22,711 nt of DNA from DATHVI01 sp035461385 (GCA_035461385.1 DATHVI010000121.1:1-22711); one strand, 5' to 3'; shown: positions 1 through 6,542, counted from the stretch's first letter. The notes: generated by a model from the letters alone, not told the origin. Numbers and translations are program-made.

Positions 1-125
1 CATTCCGTCCCGATCACCTGCTGATCGGGCTGCGGGCCGGCGAGGATGCCGGCTGGCAGGAGCACGGGCTGCTGGAGAAGCTCCAGGAACGGTTCGGACT
101 GCCGATAACGGCGTTCTCGCTGTAA
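1..125 (+). CDS. C-terminal end of an unidentified protein (partial)
   Basis: An open frame runs in from the window edge (first full codon at position 3) to TAA at 123-125 and encodes about 40 residues, beginning FRPDHLLIGLRAGED and ending ERFGLPITAFSL. The frame has the G/C third positions expected of a real gene here. The piece is too short to assign. The DHLLIGLRA...GLPIT pattern is loosely like the tail of small alpha/beta stress-type proteins, but that is only an impression. The start and most of the protein lie outside the window. Confidence 0.5.
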   Translation, partial: FRPDHLLIGLRAGEDAGWQEHGLLEKLQERFGLPITAFSL

Positions 126-208
126 TCCGGCGGACCCGCCCCGGATTCGATTCGCCTTTGGCTTGAGCCCCGGCCGGACGTGTGCCCGGGTTCGGAACCC
201 CTGGATCG

Positions 209-859
209 CTACCCCGGAGGCCGCCCGTAGGCGGCAAGGAAGGTCCGCACACCGTCGTCGGCGGCGCGGGCCAGCGAATCGCTGTCGGGTGCCTTGTCGC
301 GGCCGTCGAACATCGCCCCGTCGAGGGCGGCGCCGAGCACCAGGAAGGCGAACTGCTCGGCGGCTCGATCGGGATCGGTCAGGTGGAGGCGACCCTGCGA
401 GGCGACGGATTCCAAGGCGGCTGCCAGCGTCGCCATCACCCGGCCGGGGCCGACCCGGTAGTACTCGGCGGCGAGCTCGGGAAACCGGTGGGCCTCGCTG
501 ATCAGAAGGCGCCGCAGCCGCACCACCCGCGGGTCGGTTGCGGCCGCCGCCAGGCTGCGAGCGAGTGCGAAGAGGGCCGCCTGCAGGTCGTCGGGGTCGG
601 CGAGCTCAGCGGCGGCGTCGGTGGCGAACTCCTCGGCGATTCCGGTGGCGGCCAGGGCAACCTCGCGGAACAGCGCTTCCTTGTCGGTGAAGTTGTTGTA
701 GACGGTCCGCTTCGAGACGCCCGCCTCATCGGCGATGTCGTCCATCGTCGTCGCGGTGTAGCCGTCGCGCAGGAACAGGGTGGTTGCCGCCTCGAGGATC
801 GCAGCGCGCGAGCGGACCACGCGTGGGTCGGTGCCCGTTCGCTCTCGCCGGCCGGTCAT
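209..859 (-). CDS. TetR/AcrR-family transcriptional regulator
   Basis: A 216-residue protein of usual TetR size. Residues 15-62 form the N-terminal DNA-binding domain: helices RAAILEAATTLFLRDGY, then the helix-turn-helix TMDDIADEAGVSKRTVYNNF and the family-typical FTDKEALF. The rest is an all-helical ligand-binding and dimerisation domain typical of AcrR-like members (ALARSLAAAATDP, LLISEAHRFPELAAEYY). It is divergent from the SRPBCC-type reading frame that starts at 934, 74 bp away, so by the usual logic it would repress that gene and itself; the gap contains a TATAGT -10 for the rightward gene. The ligand cannot be predicted. The partner gene is now broken, so the regulator may have lost its local target. 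ATG at 859 is the first in-frame start before the HTH; the SD is weak. Confidence 0.9.
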   Translation of the reverse strand: MTGRRERTGTDPRVVRSRAAILEAATTLFLRDGYTATTMDDIADEAGVSKRTVYNNFTDKEALFREVALAATGIAEEFATDAAAELADPDDLQAALFALARSLAAAATDPRVVRLRRLLISEAHRFPELAAEYYRVGPGRVMATLAAALESVASQGRLHLTDPDRAAEQFAFLVLGAALDGAMFDGRDKAPDSDSLARAADDGVRTFLAAYGRPPG

Positions 860-897
860 CAGGCGCTCATCTTCCCAGCCACTTCTGCACTCACGCG

Positions 898-903
898 TAT
901 AGT
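898..903 (+). promoter_or_regulatory. putative -10 element (TATAGT) of the SRPBCC-type gene
   Basis: TATAGT lies 30 bp before the ATG at 934 and is followed by a good SD (GAGGAGG, 923-929). It sits in the tetR/SRPBCC divergent gap, a likely place for TetR control. No convincing -35 or operator palindrome is visible. Confidence 0.4.
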
Positions 904-933
904 ATCTCGCCGCGACGAAGACGAGGAGGACCG

Positions 934-1353
934 ATGCCCGATTTCGAGATCACTCACGAGACCACCGTCAACGCCCCGCCCGCCGCGGTCCACGCGCTCG
1001 TGAACGACTTTCGGAACTGGACACAGTGGTCCCCCTGGGAGCAGAAGGACCACGGGCTGCAGCGCACCTTGACCGGAGCCGACAGCGGTGCCGGGTCGGA
1101 GTACGCCTGGACCGGCAACAAGGAGGTCGGCACCGGGAAGATGACGATCACCGCCTCCACCCCCGAGCGGATCGAGATCGATCTCGAGTTCATCGAGCCG
1201 GTCAAGCAGAGCAACAAGACCATCTTCGCCTTCACGCCGGAAGGCGAGATCGGCAAGACGATGATCTTGAGCTCGAAGCGCAAGCAGCTTGCGCAGGGCG
1301 CCCGCTACCTGCTCACCCGCGAGGGTCCGGTCGCAACCGCGGGATGGACCTGA
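934..1353 (+). pseudogene. 5' part of an SRPBCC (polyketide cyclase-like) gene, fused out of frame to a GMC remnant
   Basis: ATG at 934 follows a clear SD (GAGGAGG). The first ~105 residues are a typical SRPBCC/polyketide cyclase-like protein: MPDFEITHETTVNAPPAAV, NDFRNWTQWSPWEQKD, GSEYAWTGNKEVGTGKM, STPERIEIDLEFIEPVKQSN, FAFTPEGE. Family members then continue with a Gly-rich turn, a 'TRVTWTM' strand and a long C-terminal helix. Here the frame instead reads SKRKQLAQGARYLLTREGP, which is the pattern of GMC oxidoreductases (choline dehydrogenase-like) just before their substrate-binding region, and stops at 1351-1353. The long C-terminal helix of the SRPBCC fold is missing, so a working protein is unlikely. 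The likely event is a deletion joining two neighbouring genes near 1240-1265. An assembly join is the alternative. Confidence 0.7.
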
Positions 1354-1925
1354 TGGCCCACATCAAGTCCCGCCCGGAGGCCGATCGGCCGGACATCCAG
1401 GTGGTCGGGATCCCGTTTGCGCTCGATATGTCGAGTGGGCTCGACGTCGCCGACTATCCCGGCGTCTACCTGCTCGGCTACCAGATTCGCCCGCGGACCC
1501 AATGCTCGATCCACATCACCGCGAGCAGGCCGGACGTTCCTCCCCAGATCCGAGCCAACTACCTGGAAGACGGGGAGGACCGGCGGGTCACCGGCACGAT
1601 CGTCGGTCATCTGCGCTCGGTGCTCGAGCAGGAGCCGCTCGCGTCCGAGATCGAATCGGAGGAGTTCCCCGGTGAAGACGTGAACACCCCCGAGCAGGTG
1701 GTCGAGTTCGCCCACTCGCCGGGGATGACGATCTATCACGCGGTTGGATCGGCCGCGATGGGGCCGAACGACGACGACGTCGTCGCCCCCGACCTCCGAG
1801 TCCGCGGCGTCGACGGCCTACGCGTCGCCGACATCTCGATCCTGCCTCACCAGGTGGCTGGCAACACCGCCGCGCAGGCGATGGCGATCGGCTGGCTCGC
1901 GGCGGACGTCATCCGCTCCTCGTGA
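1344..1925 (+). pseudogene. C-terminal fragment of a GMC-family (choline dehydrogenase-like) oxidoreductase
   Basis: This frame encodes about 193 residues matching only the C-terminal half of GMC flavin oxidoreductases: MAHIKSRPEADRPDIQ, then PEQVVEFAHSPGMTIYHAVG, SAAMGPNDDDVVAPDLRVRG and GLRVADISILPHQVAGNTAA, ending at a TGA at 1923-1925. The His of YHAVG and the Asn of AGNTAA correspond to the two catalytic positions of the family, but the N-terminal FAD-binding domain (GxGxxG) is absent, so the fragment cannot be an active enzyme. The upstream LLTREGPVATAG segment belongs to the same original protein but is read one frame away. Adding one base near 1340-1343 would restore a continuous GMC reading frame, so a 1-nt deletion is likely. 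The stop of the upstream frame and an ATG overlap as TGATG at 1351-1355, so a short peptide might still be translated by coupling. Confidence 0.75.
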
Positions 1926-1991
1926 CCGCGCGGCGATCTCAGGCGCGGCGTGTCACCGGGTCGGCGAGGCCGTGGTGGCGCTATCCACCGA

Positions 1992-2026
1992 GCGATGGGC
2001 GCGCTGGTTTCGAACCAGCGACCTCT
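1992..2026 (-). repeat. orphan tRNA-Val 3'-end fragment (attachment-site-like copy)
   Basis: These 35 nt match 5626-5661 with a single missing G. On the minus strand they encode the T-arm with its TTCGAAA loop, the last bases of the variable loop, the 3' acceptor strand and the following ATCGC. Nothing upstream on the minus strand (2027-2075) pairs as an acceptor, D-arm or anticodon arm, so this is not a complete tRNA. Confidence 0.85.
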
Positions 2027-2068
2027 TCCCTGATCTCGAAGGTTTCGGTGCCGGCTTCGACGCCCGGA

Positions 2069-3349
2069 TCAGCGGGTGCGCTTGACCCGCCAGCGCCATT
2101 TCGCCGGTGTAGCGTCGGTCCCCCCCACCATCGTGGCGCGGACCCTGAAGACGTGGCGCTTGCCCTTGCCGCCGCCCGACTTGACCCGATAGTCGCGCGG
2201 AGACTTGCACGGCTTGTACGCTCGCTTGTCCAGCTTGCACTCGAACGTTGGGGTGTCGCCTGTGAACGCGTTGGAGGTGAACTTGAACCGGGCGTTCACC
2301 CGTTTGCGCTTCGTGGTCTGCCGCTTCGGCGGCCGCTTGATCAGCACCGTGTCGGGGACCAGGGTCTCGTCGGCGCCGATGTCGATCCCCTCGCCCTGCT
2401 CGCGGGCCTGCCCGTCGATGTCGGCCAGCCCGGTATGGCCGTCCACCGCGCCGGCGTCGATCGTGGGCGAGCCCCGGGCCTGATGGAAGTCGCCCGGCGC
2501 GACGAACGCCGGGGCCTCGGTGATGTTGGCGCCGGTGCCCGGCGCGGTTATCGAGGCGCCCGGCCCTTGCTCGGAAACCGTGTCGAAGGACGAGTTCGCC
2601 ATCGTGATCGTGGCCTGGGTGTCGGGGTCGGCGTCGGTCACCGCCCGCAGATCGGCCGCGATCCCCTGAGCGATCACGTTGAGCGCGTCGTAGGCGATGT
2701 TGCAGCCACTGCTGAGGTCCATCGACATGCCCACCCCGTTCAACCCGGTGGCGACGGCCGTGACGTTGCGTAGCAGCGACGTGTCCTGCGGCTGGGCCCC
2801 CCCCGGGCAGCCCGCCGTGATGTCGACCGCGATGCCGTTCGACCCGGTGGCGTGGCAGACCGAGTCACGGAGCCGGGGAGCAGTGCCGACGCCCGGCAGG
2901 CAGGTCCCCCGGGAGCCGCTGGACCTCGCCACGACCCACTCGGCCCGCCCGGTGCTGACCCTCAGTGCGCCGCCAGGACCGGTGGCGAAGATAGCCACAC
3001 CTTGGAGGACGGCGCCGCCGTTGTTCACAGAGACCGCGTCCTGGAACAGGCCGGTGGTGGTGTACGAGATCGTCGCCGCCTGAAGTGTGGGGCTGCGGAC
3101 CGTGATCGCGTGGTTGATCGCGAGCGGCGCGGAGAGGGTGTAAGAACCCGACCGAATCACCACGATGTCCGAGTCGCTCACCCCGGGGCCATCGACGGCG
3201 AGGGGCAGGGGGCATGGGTCGTTGGTGACGCACGGCTCAGGCCCGCTGCCGGTGGGCTCCGCGAAACGGGTCGCCGCCGTGGCCGTCGTGGCGCCAAGGA
3301 GGAGGCAGCTCGCCAGCGAAATGGCGACTCCAAGCGTGGTCCTACGCAT
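2069..3349 (-). CDS. secreted right-handed beta-helix-like protein with C-terminal FECKLD-type domain
   Basis: A 426-residue protein beginning with a signal peptide (MRR, hydrophobic stretch AISLASCLLLGATTATA, cleavage near residue 25). The middle is rich in short Val/Ile/Asn/Gly turns (IVVIRSGSYTLSAPL, ITVRSPTLQAATISY, LRNVTAVATGLNGVGM), as in parallel beta-helix surface proteins. It ends with the GSPTIDAGA...DIDGQAR...GIDIGADE signature seen in 'choice-of-anchor Q'-type polymorphic outer proteins. The last ~90 residues (FKFTSNAF, TPTFECKLDK, PCKSPRDY, HVFRVRATMVGGTDATPA, WRWRVKRTR) are a small Cys-pair domain common in secreted proteins of Solirubrobacterales. It probably acts outside the cell in surface binding or adhesion; no catalytic residues are recognisable. 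ATG at 3349 is chosen because it gives the complete signal peptide. Confidence 0.85.
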   Translation of the reverse strand: MRRTTLGVAISLASCLLLGATTATAATRFAEPTGSGPEPCVTNDPCPLPLAVDGPGVSDSDIVVIRSGSYTLSAPLAINHAITVRSPTLQAATISYTTTGLFQDAVSVNNGGAVLQGVAIFATGPGGALRVSTGRAEWVVARSSGSRGTCLPGVGTAPRLRDSVCHATGSNGIAVDITAGCPGGAQPQDTSLLRNVTAVATGLNGVGMSMDLSSGCNIAYDALNVIAQGIAADLRAVTDADPDTQATITMANSSFDTVSEQGPGASITAPGTGANITEAPAFVAPGDFHQARGSPTIDAGAVDGHTGLADIDGQAREQGEGIDIGADETLVPDTVLIKRPPKRQTTKRKRVNARFKFTSNAFTGDTPTFECKLDKRAYKPCKSPRDYRVKSGGGKGKRHVFRVRATMVGGTDATPAKWRWRVKRTR

Positions 3350-3421
3350 CGGGATCCCCGAACGACACGGTCGGCCGGTCGGCCCCGTTCCCCCCGCAGC
3401 GGACGAGCTCGGTCGCTGCGA

Positions 3422-3553
3422 TCAGCCGCACCTACCCCTCGAACGCCGTCGACGAGCCGTCGCGGTATCCCGTCCGGCGATGGGGTCGCTGGCCGGCGTC
3501 ATCGTCATGCCGAGCGTGACCAGGAAGGCTTTGGGCGCGGTCGGAGCGGTCAT
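3422..3553 (-). CDS. possible small ORF (43 aa), unknown
   Basis: ATG at 3553 is preceded by a good SD (GGAGG at 3564-3568 on the minus strand, 10-nt spacing) and the frame runs 43 codons to a stop at 3422. The product starts MTAPTAPKAFLVTLGMTMTP and ends in an Arg-rich tail (ARRRRSRGRCG). No family is recognised. It sits in the non-coding gap between the beta-helix gene and the LuxR-type remnant. It may be the broken N-terminus of a lost gene or chance; the SD is the only support. Confidence 0.2.
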   Translation of the reverse strand: MTAPTAPKAFLVTLGMTMTPASDPIAGRDTATARRRRSRGRCG

Positions 3554-3599
3554 CGAGGGGCGTCCTCCAGTTCGGCGAATAGCGGAGAGGGTACTCACA

Positions 3600-3880
3600 A
3601 ACGCCGCTCGAGCGATGCGGAGCCGCAGCGACTCGAGACGATCTGCCCCTGCCGCTGAGGACCGCGGAGCGCTCATGATCGTCGAGGGCACCGCCGGCAT
3701 CGGGAAAGGCGCGCTTCTCGCGGCGGCGAGCGATGGCGGTGGATGGAGGGGCGCAGGTCCCGACCGCTCGGGCCACCGAGATCGAGCGCGAGTTGAATGG
3801 GCGCCGCGACCTCGCGCGTGTGAAGCGGCTGTGCGTCAGGCACGGATAGGCGTCACTCAGCAGCCTGTTTCGTTGAGGTG
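3600..3880 (+). pseudogene. decayed fragment of a LuxR-type ATPase regulator (AAA_16-like N-terminus)
   Basis: Pieces of the N-terminal nucleotide-binding part of large LuxR-family (MalT/LAL-like) regulators can be read in order but in different frames. LER...AATRDDL (3607 onward) corresponds to the usual 'LxERexELaxL' opening. GALMIVEGTAGIGKGALLAAA follows (3669-3731), and then ARATEIEREL (around 3757-3795) matches the 'ARgsElEr' segment. The Walker A at 3687-3710 reads GTAGIGKG, so the essential Ser/Thr after Lys is Gly. Frames are interrupted and a stop follows around 3880, so only about 280 bp of an originally ~2.7 kb gene survives. No HTH is present. It is a relic within the tRNA-bounded segment. 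Confidence 0.6.
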
Positions 3881-3930
3881 AGAAGATCCGATCCGGAGAC
3901 GCCAACCCGAGATGAAGTAAGTGACCACCG

Positions 3931-5445
3931 ATGTCTGAATCACCCGGTAAGGCCGTCTCCCTTTGGGTGGACACCGCCGCCGAGACGAGCTATCCGCCGC
4001 TCGACGGTGCGATCAACGCCGACGTCGCCGTTGTCGGCGGCGGCATCGCTGGCCTGACCGCAGCGTTGCTCTTGAAGCGCGGAGGCGCCCGCGTCGCCGT
4101 GATCGAGGCTGGCCGTGTCGGGACCGGAGTGACCGGGCACACGACAGGCAAGGTCAGCTCGCTCCACGGACTCGTCTATCGCGAACTCCGGGGCAGTTTC
4201 GGCAAGGACGGTGCCCGGACCTACGGCGCCGCGAACCAGGCGGCGATCGAGCGGGTCGCGACCCTCGTCGACGAGGAGGCAATCGCGTGCGGCTTCCGGC
4301 GCGTCGCGAACTACACCTACGCCGAGTCAGAAGAAGCGCTGGAGAAGGTCAGCCAAGAAGCTGCCGTTGCCGAGGAGATCGGGCTGCCCGCCACGTTCAC
4401 CGACTCGGCGCCGCTGCCGTTTCCGGCTCGAGGCGCTGTCCGCTTCGACGATCAGGCGCAGCTTCACGCAACGAACTATCTGGTCGGACTGGCACGCGCG
4501 GTCGAGGGCGATGGGAGTCGCGTCTTCGAGGAGAGCAGGGTGACCGCCGTCGACGATGGCAGCCGCTGCAGGGTCGAGACGGACGACGGCTTCGTCACCG
4601 CCGGTTCGGTGATCGTTGCCACGAACTTTCCGATCCTCGACCGCGGGCTCTTCTTCGCCCGCTGTCATCCGCATCGTTCGTACCTGATCGCGGTCACGCT
4701 GGATGGGAGCCTTCCGCAGGACACCTTCATCAGCGCGGATGAACCGCTGCGCTCGATCCTGGCCCACCGTTCTGACGAACGCGAGTATCTCCTGGTCGGC
4801 GGGGAGGGGCACAGGGCCAGCAACCAAGTAGATGTCAGCGAGCGCTATAGCCGGCTGGAGCAGTGGGCTCGGGAACGGTTCCCGGTGAGCTCCGTGGAGT
4901 ATCGCTGGTCGACCCAAGATGCAATCCCCGTCGACGGTGTTCCGTACGTCGGCCCGATGTCACCGCTATCGCGGAGCGTCTACGTGGCGACCGGATTTCG
5001 CAAGTGGGGTCTGACGAACGGAACCGTTGCGGGGATGATCTTGTCCGATCGGCTCCTCGATAAGTCGAACCCATGGGCAAGTACCTTCACCAGCACCCGC
5101 CTGAGGCCGCTCGCCGGCGGCCGTCGGTTCGTCTCCGAGAACCTGCGTGCCGGCGTGCGACTGATACGAGACCGGCTCGCATCGCGCGGGTCGGACCTGT
5201 CCGATCTTGAGCCCGGGGGCGGCCGCGCACTGGACCTCAACGGCGAAAAGGTCGCGGCTTGCATGGACGACGACGGCCAGCTGCACACCGTCTCCGCCGT
5301 CTGCACCCACGCCGGCTGCATCGTGGACTGGAACGGCGAGGAGCGAACCTGGGACTGCCCCTGCCACGGCTCGCGCTTTGGCCATACCGGCAAGGTGATC
5401 CAGGGTCCGGCGACCGACGACCTGCCGCCGGTGGGCACAGGCTGA
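3931..5445 (+). CDS. FAD-dependent (DadA-type) oxidoreductase with C-terminal Rieske [2Fe-2S] domain
   Basis: A 504-residue protein with two modules. Residues 30-380 are a DAO/DadA-type flavoprotein: dinucleotide-binding VVGGGIAGLTAALLLKRGG (34-52), VIEAGRVGTGVTGHTTGKVS, and the late FAD-binding YVATGFRKWGLTNGTVAG. Residues ~425-504 are a Rieske domain with CTHAGC (458-463) and CPCHGS (476-481), supplying the two Cys and two His ligands, followed by the usual GKVIQGPATDDLPPV tail. Homologues with this architecture are common in soil bacteria, and the oxidised substrate is generally unknown (amine or amino-acid type). There is no signal peptide, so it is cytoplasmic. ATG at 3931 keeps the conserved LWVDTAAETSYPPL opening; the SD is weak. 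Third positions are less GC-saturated than in the core genes to the right, consistent with transfer. It stands alone, with no ferredoxin or transporter beside it. Confidence 0.92.
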   Translation: MSESPGKAVSLWVDTAAETSYPPLDGAINADVAVVGGGIAGLTAALLLKRGGARVAVIEAGRVGTGVTGHTTGKVSSLHGLVYRELRGSFGKDGARTYGAANQAAIERVATLVDEEAIACGFRRVANYTYAESEEALEKVSQEAAVAEEIGLPATFTDSAPLPFPARGAVRFDDQAQLHATNYLVGLARAVEGDGSRVFEESRVTAVDDGSRCRVETDDGFVTAGSVIVATNFPILDRGLFFARCHPHRSYLIAVTLDGSLPQDTFISADEPLRSILAHRSDEREYLLVGGEGHRASNQVDVSERYSRLEQWARERFPVSSVEYRWSTQDAIPVDGVPYVGPMSPLSRSVYVATGFRKWGLTNGTVAGMILSDRLLDKSNPWASTFTSTRLRPLAGGRRFVSENLRAGVRLIRDRLASRGSDLSDLEPGGGRALDLNGEKVAACMDDDGQLHTVSAVCTHAGCIVDWNGEERTWDCPCHGSRFGHTGKVIQGPATDDLPPVGTG

Positions 5446-5625
5446 TGCTCTACTCGGCCGGGGCACTCGGGCCCTGCTGGGTCCATGCCGCAGGGCTCCG
5501 GGTCAAGAGCGGCGAGCGTCGCCTCGATAACAGGATCCAGGCGCTCGCGGCACAGCCCATGGGGGCATCGAGCTGGCCCCTGGCCTGCACGTGCGATCGG
5601 GATGGGTTATGACACCCAATCTCAG

Positions 5626-5661
5626 GCGATGGGCGCGGCTGGTTTCGAACCAGCGACCTCT
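5626..5661 (-). repeat. right copy of the tRNA-Val 3'-end direct repeat
   Basis: The 3' part of the intact tRNA-Val gene plus four downstream bases; it matches 1992-2026 except for one extra G. Identity ends at 5625 on one side and at 5662 (the anticodon-stem boundary) on the other. Confidence 0.85.
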
Positions 5662-5701
5662 CGCGTGTGAAGCGAGCGCTCTCCCACTGAGCTACGCGCC
5701 C
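5630..5701 (-). tRNA. tRNA-Val (anticodon CAC)
   Basis: On the minus strand the sequence folds into a full cloverleaf. The acceptor GGGCGCG pairs with CGCGCCC and the D-arm has GCTC/GAGC. The anticodon stem CTCGC/GCGAG encloses the loop TTCACAC (anticodon CAC). A 5-nt variable loop precedes the T-arm GCTGG/CCAGC with loop TTCGAAA. The discriminator is A at 5630, and CCA is not encoded (ATCGCC follows). It reads GUG codons, abundant in this GC-rich genome. The gene is intact and its 3' half is duplicated at 1992-2026. Confidence 0.97.
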
Positions 5702-5711
5702 GGCCCGGGAG

Positions 5712-5717
5712 ATTCTA
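5712..5717 (-). promoter_or_regulatory. putative -10 (TAGAAT) of tRNA-Val
   Basis: On the minus strand TAGAAT ends 10 nt before the first base of the tRNA (5701), a position consistent with a start a few bases upstream of the mature 5' end. It resembles the TAGGAT before the SRP RNA and TAGACT before dnaX. No -35 match is visible. Confidence 0.5.
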
Positions 5718-5720
5718 GGT

Positions 5721-5756
5721 GCCGGCGTGAGGCCCTCGCGTCGGCGTCACGCCGGC
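5721..5756 (-). terminator. 10-bp perfect hairpin between the ABM-like gene and tRNA-Val
   Basis: GCCGGCGTGA (5721-5730) and TCACGCCGGC (5747-5756) are exact complements around a 16-nt loop. It lies 31 bp after the stop of the minus-strand ABM-like gene and just upstream of the tRNA-Val -10. It probably ends the ABM transcript before the tRNA. There is no T-tract, so it would be a GC-hairpin terminator of the actinobacterial type or an RNA processing signal. Confidence 0.5.
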
Positions 5757-5786
5757 GGTCGGGGCCGGCGGGAGCTGCCGGGTCGC

Positions 5787-6095
5787 TCAGGCCGGCGGGC
5801 TCTGCTCGAGCGCGAGCAGGGCGACGCTGTAGTGCTCGACCGAGGCATCCTCTCCGGGGCCCAGGACCTGCTCGCGAACCCGCGCCGCGTCGGGCTCGCT
5901 GGCCTGCATCGCCTCCTCGCTCTCCCAGAGCGAGATCACGACGACGCTCCCGCTCTCGGCGTCGGCGAGGAAGATCGCGCCCTTCATGCCCTCCGTCTGG
6001 TCGGGCTCGGTGGGCAGGACCCTCTTCTTCGCCGCGAGCGTTTCCTCGAGTTCCTCCGGGGCGCCGCCCTCGTACCGGGTGATCCGCGCGTGCAC
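5787..6095 (-). CDS. antibiotic biosynthesis monooxygenase (ABM)-like dimeric alpha/beta-barrel protein
   Basis: A 102-residue protein with the ABM/YgiN-like pattern of a ferredoxin-fold dimer: MHARITRYEGG (first strand), EELEETLAAKKRV (helix), MKGAIFLADAESGSVVVISLWESEEAMQASE (hairpin strands plus the characteristic W-E-S-E-E-A-M turn), and a final strand VEHYSVALLAL. These small proteins act as cofactor-free monooxygenases or as small-molecule sensors; no specific substrate can be inferred. The start is GTG at 6095 because SD GAAGGAG lies 7-13 nt upstream and the strand-1 motif begins immediately. A short dyad TAGGT-N5-ACCTA lies at 6128-6142 in its upstream region and could be an operator. 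The gene is monocistronic and is followed by a perfect hairpin. Confidence 0.75.
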   Translation of the reverse strand: MHARITRYEGGAPEELEETLAAKKRVLPTEPDQTEGMKGAIFLADAESGSVVVISLWESEEAMQASEPDAARVREQVLGPGEDASVEHYSVALLALEQSPPA

Positions 6096-6237
6096 TCTCT
6101 CATCTCCTTCCGACTCGGGCTCTTCGTTAGGTCATCAACCTACCCGACCCCGTTTGCACCGCCGTCTGCGTTACACAAACGTTGAGACTCCCTGACGAGA
6201 AGTTTGCGGAGTTTTCACGGGTTGCGGAATACCACGG

Positions 6238-6243
6238 TTGACA
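6238..6243 (+). promoter_or_regulatory. putative -35 (TTGACA) for the small secreted protein gene
   Basis: An exact TTGACA is found 82 bp before the ATG at 6325. A clear -10 is not seen; the hexamer 18 nt downstream is GACGGT, and TTAGGA lies a little further on. The placement would give a leader of about 50 nt containing the hairpin at 6271-6304. Confidence 0.35.
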
Positions 6244-6270
6244 GGTTCTCGATTTGCGTGGGACGGTTAG

Positions 6271-6304
6271 GAGCCCGCCTCCCGGGGGTGGACGGAGGAG
6301 GCTC
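6271..6304 (+). promoter_or_regulatory. 5' leader hairpin before the small secreted protein gene
   Basis: GAGCC (6271-6275) pairs with GGCTC (6300-6304) and CCTCC (6278-6282) pairs with GGAGG (6294-6298), with a small asymmetric bulge and an 11-nt loop. The GGAGG arm is not the gene's own SD (AAGGAAGG at 6311-6318 lies outside), so the structure may stabilise the mRNA rather than block translation. Confidence 0.45.
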
Positions 6305-6324
6305 ACACGCAAGGAAGGTGTTAT

Positions 6325-6522
6325 ATGAGACGCCGTAAGTGGTTCGCATCGATTCTCGCCGTAGGCGCTCTGGCGATTCCGGTCTCCCCGGCCCTCGCCG
6401 CTCCGGACTTCGGCCCCGGAAACAGCAGCAAGGGGCCGAATGACGGCGGGTCGAAGTGTCATGCACCCAAGCACGGGACCGGCGCCGGCGTCAACGAGCC
6501 GGTTCCGGGCTGCAAGGGCTAG
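6325..6522 (+). CDS. very short secreted two-cysteine protein (65 aa precursor)
   Basis: ATG at 6325 follows a strong SD (AAGGAAGG, 6311-6318). Residues 1-25 are a textbook signal peptide: MRRRKW basic region, FASILAVGALAIPV hydrophobic core, and ALA cleavage site before APDFG. The mature part is about 40 residues, Gly/Pro/Asn-rich (PDFGPGNSSKGPNDGG), with two cysteines in SKCHAPKHG and PGCKG at the very end that could form one disulphide. The TAG is followed at once by a strong terminator, so it is a monocistronic, probably well-expressed unit. Similar GPGNxSxGP...KCHxP...CK mini-proteins occur, to my recollection, in related actinobacteria, but their role is not known. A secreted peptide, envelope component or metal-binding (Cys-His) peptide are all possible. 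Confidence 0.82.
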   Translation: MRRRKWFASILAVGALAIPVSPALAAPDFGPGNSSKGPNDGGSKCHAPKHGTGAGVNEPVPGCKG

Positions 6523-6542
6523 GAGGACACACCCCTGGCTTT

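Larger units (their letters stand above)
1992..5661. mobile_element. candidate tRNA-Val-targeted integration segment (3.6 kb, no integrase)
   Basis: The segment is bounded by a near-perfect direct repeat (1992-2026 and 5626-5661). The right copy is the 3' part of the intact tRNA-Val gene and the left copy is an orphan fragment in the same orientation. Tyrosine-recombinase islands leave this arrangement when they integrate at a tRNA 3' end. Between the repeats lie a secreted beta-helix protein, a decayed LuxR-type ATPase fragment and a FAD/Rieske oxidoreductase. The last of these has visibly looser third-position GC than the dnaX-asd region. No integrase or transposase is present, so this would be a cargo remnant. 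An ancient tandem tRNA duplication with decay of one copy is the alternative. Confidence 0.45.

Noticed and set aside
1992..2075. A second complete tRNA at the orphan T-arm
   Set aside because: No acceptor 5' strand, D-arm or anticodon arm can be paired upstream on the minus strand; only the 3' fragment is present.
5485..5670. Short frames ending in GFEPATSRV / SNQRPLACEAS across the tRNA-Val
   Set aside because: These are the well-known false peptides produced by reading through a tRNA gene on the opposite strand.
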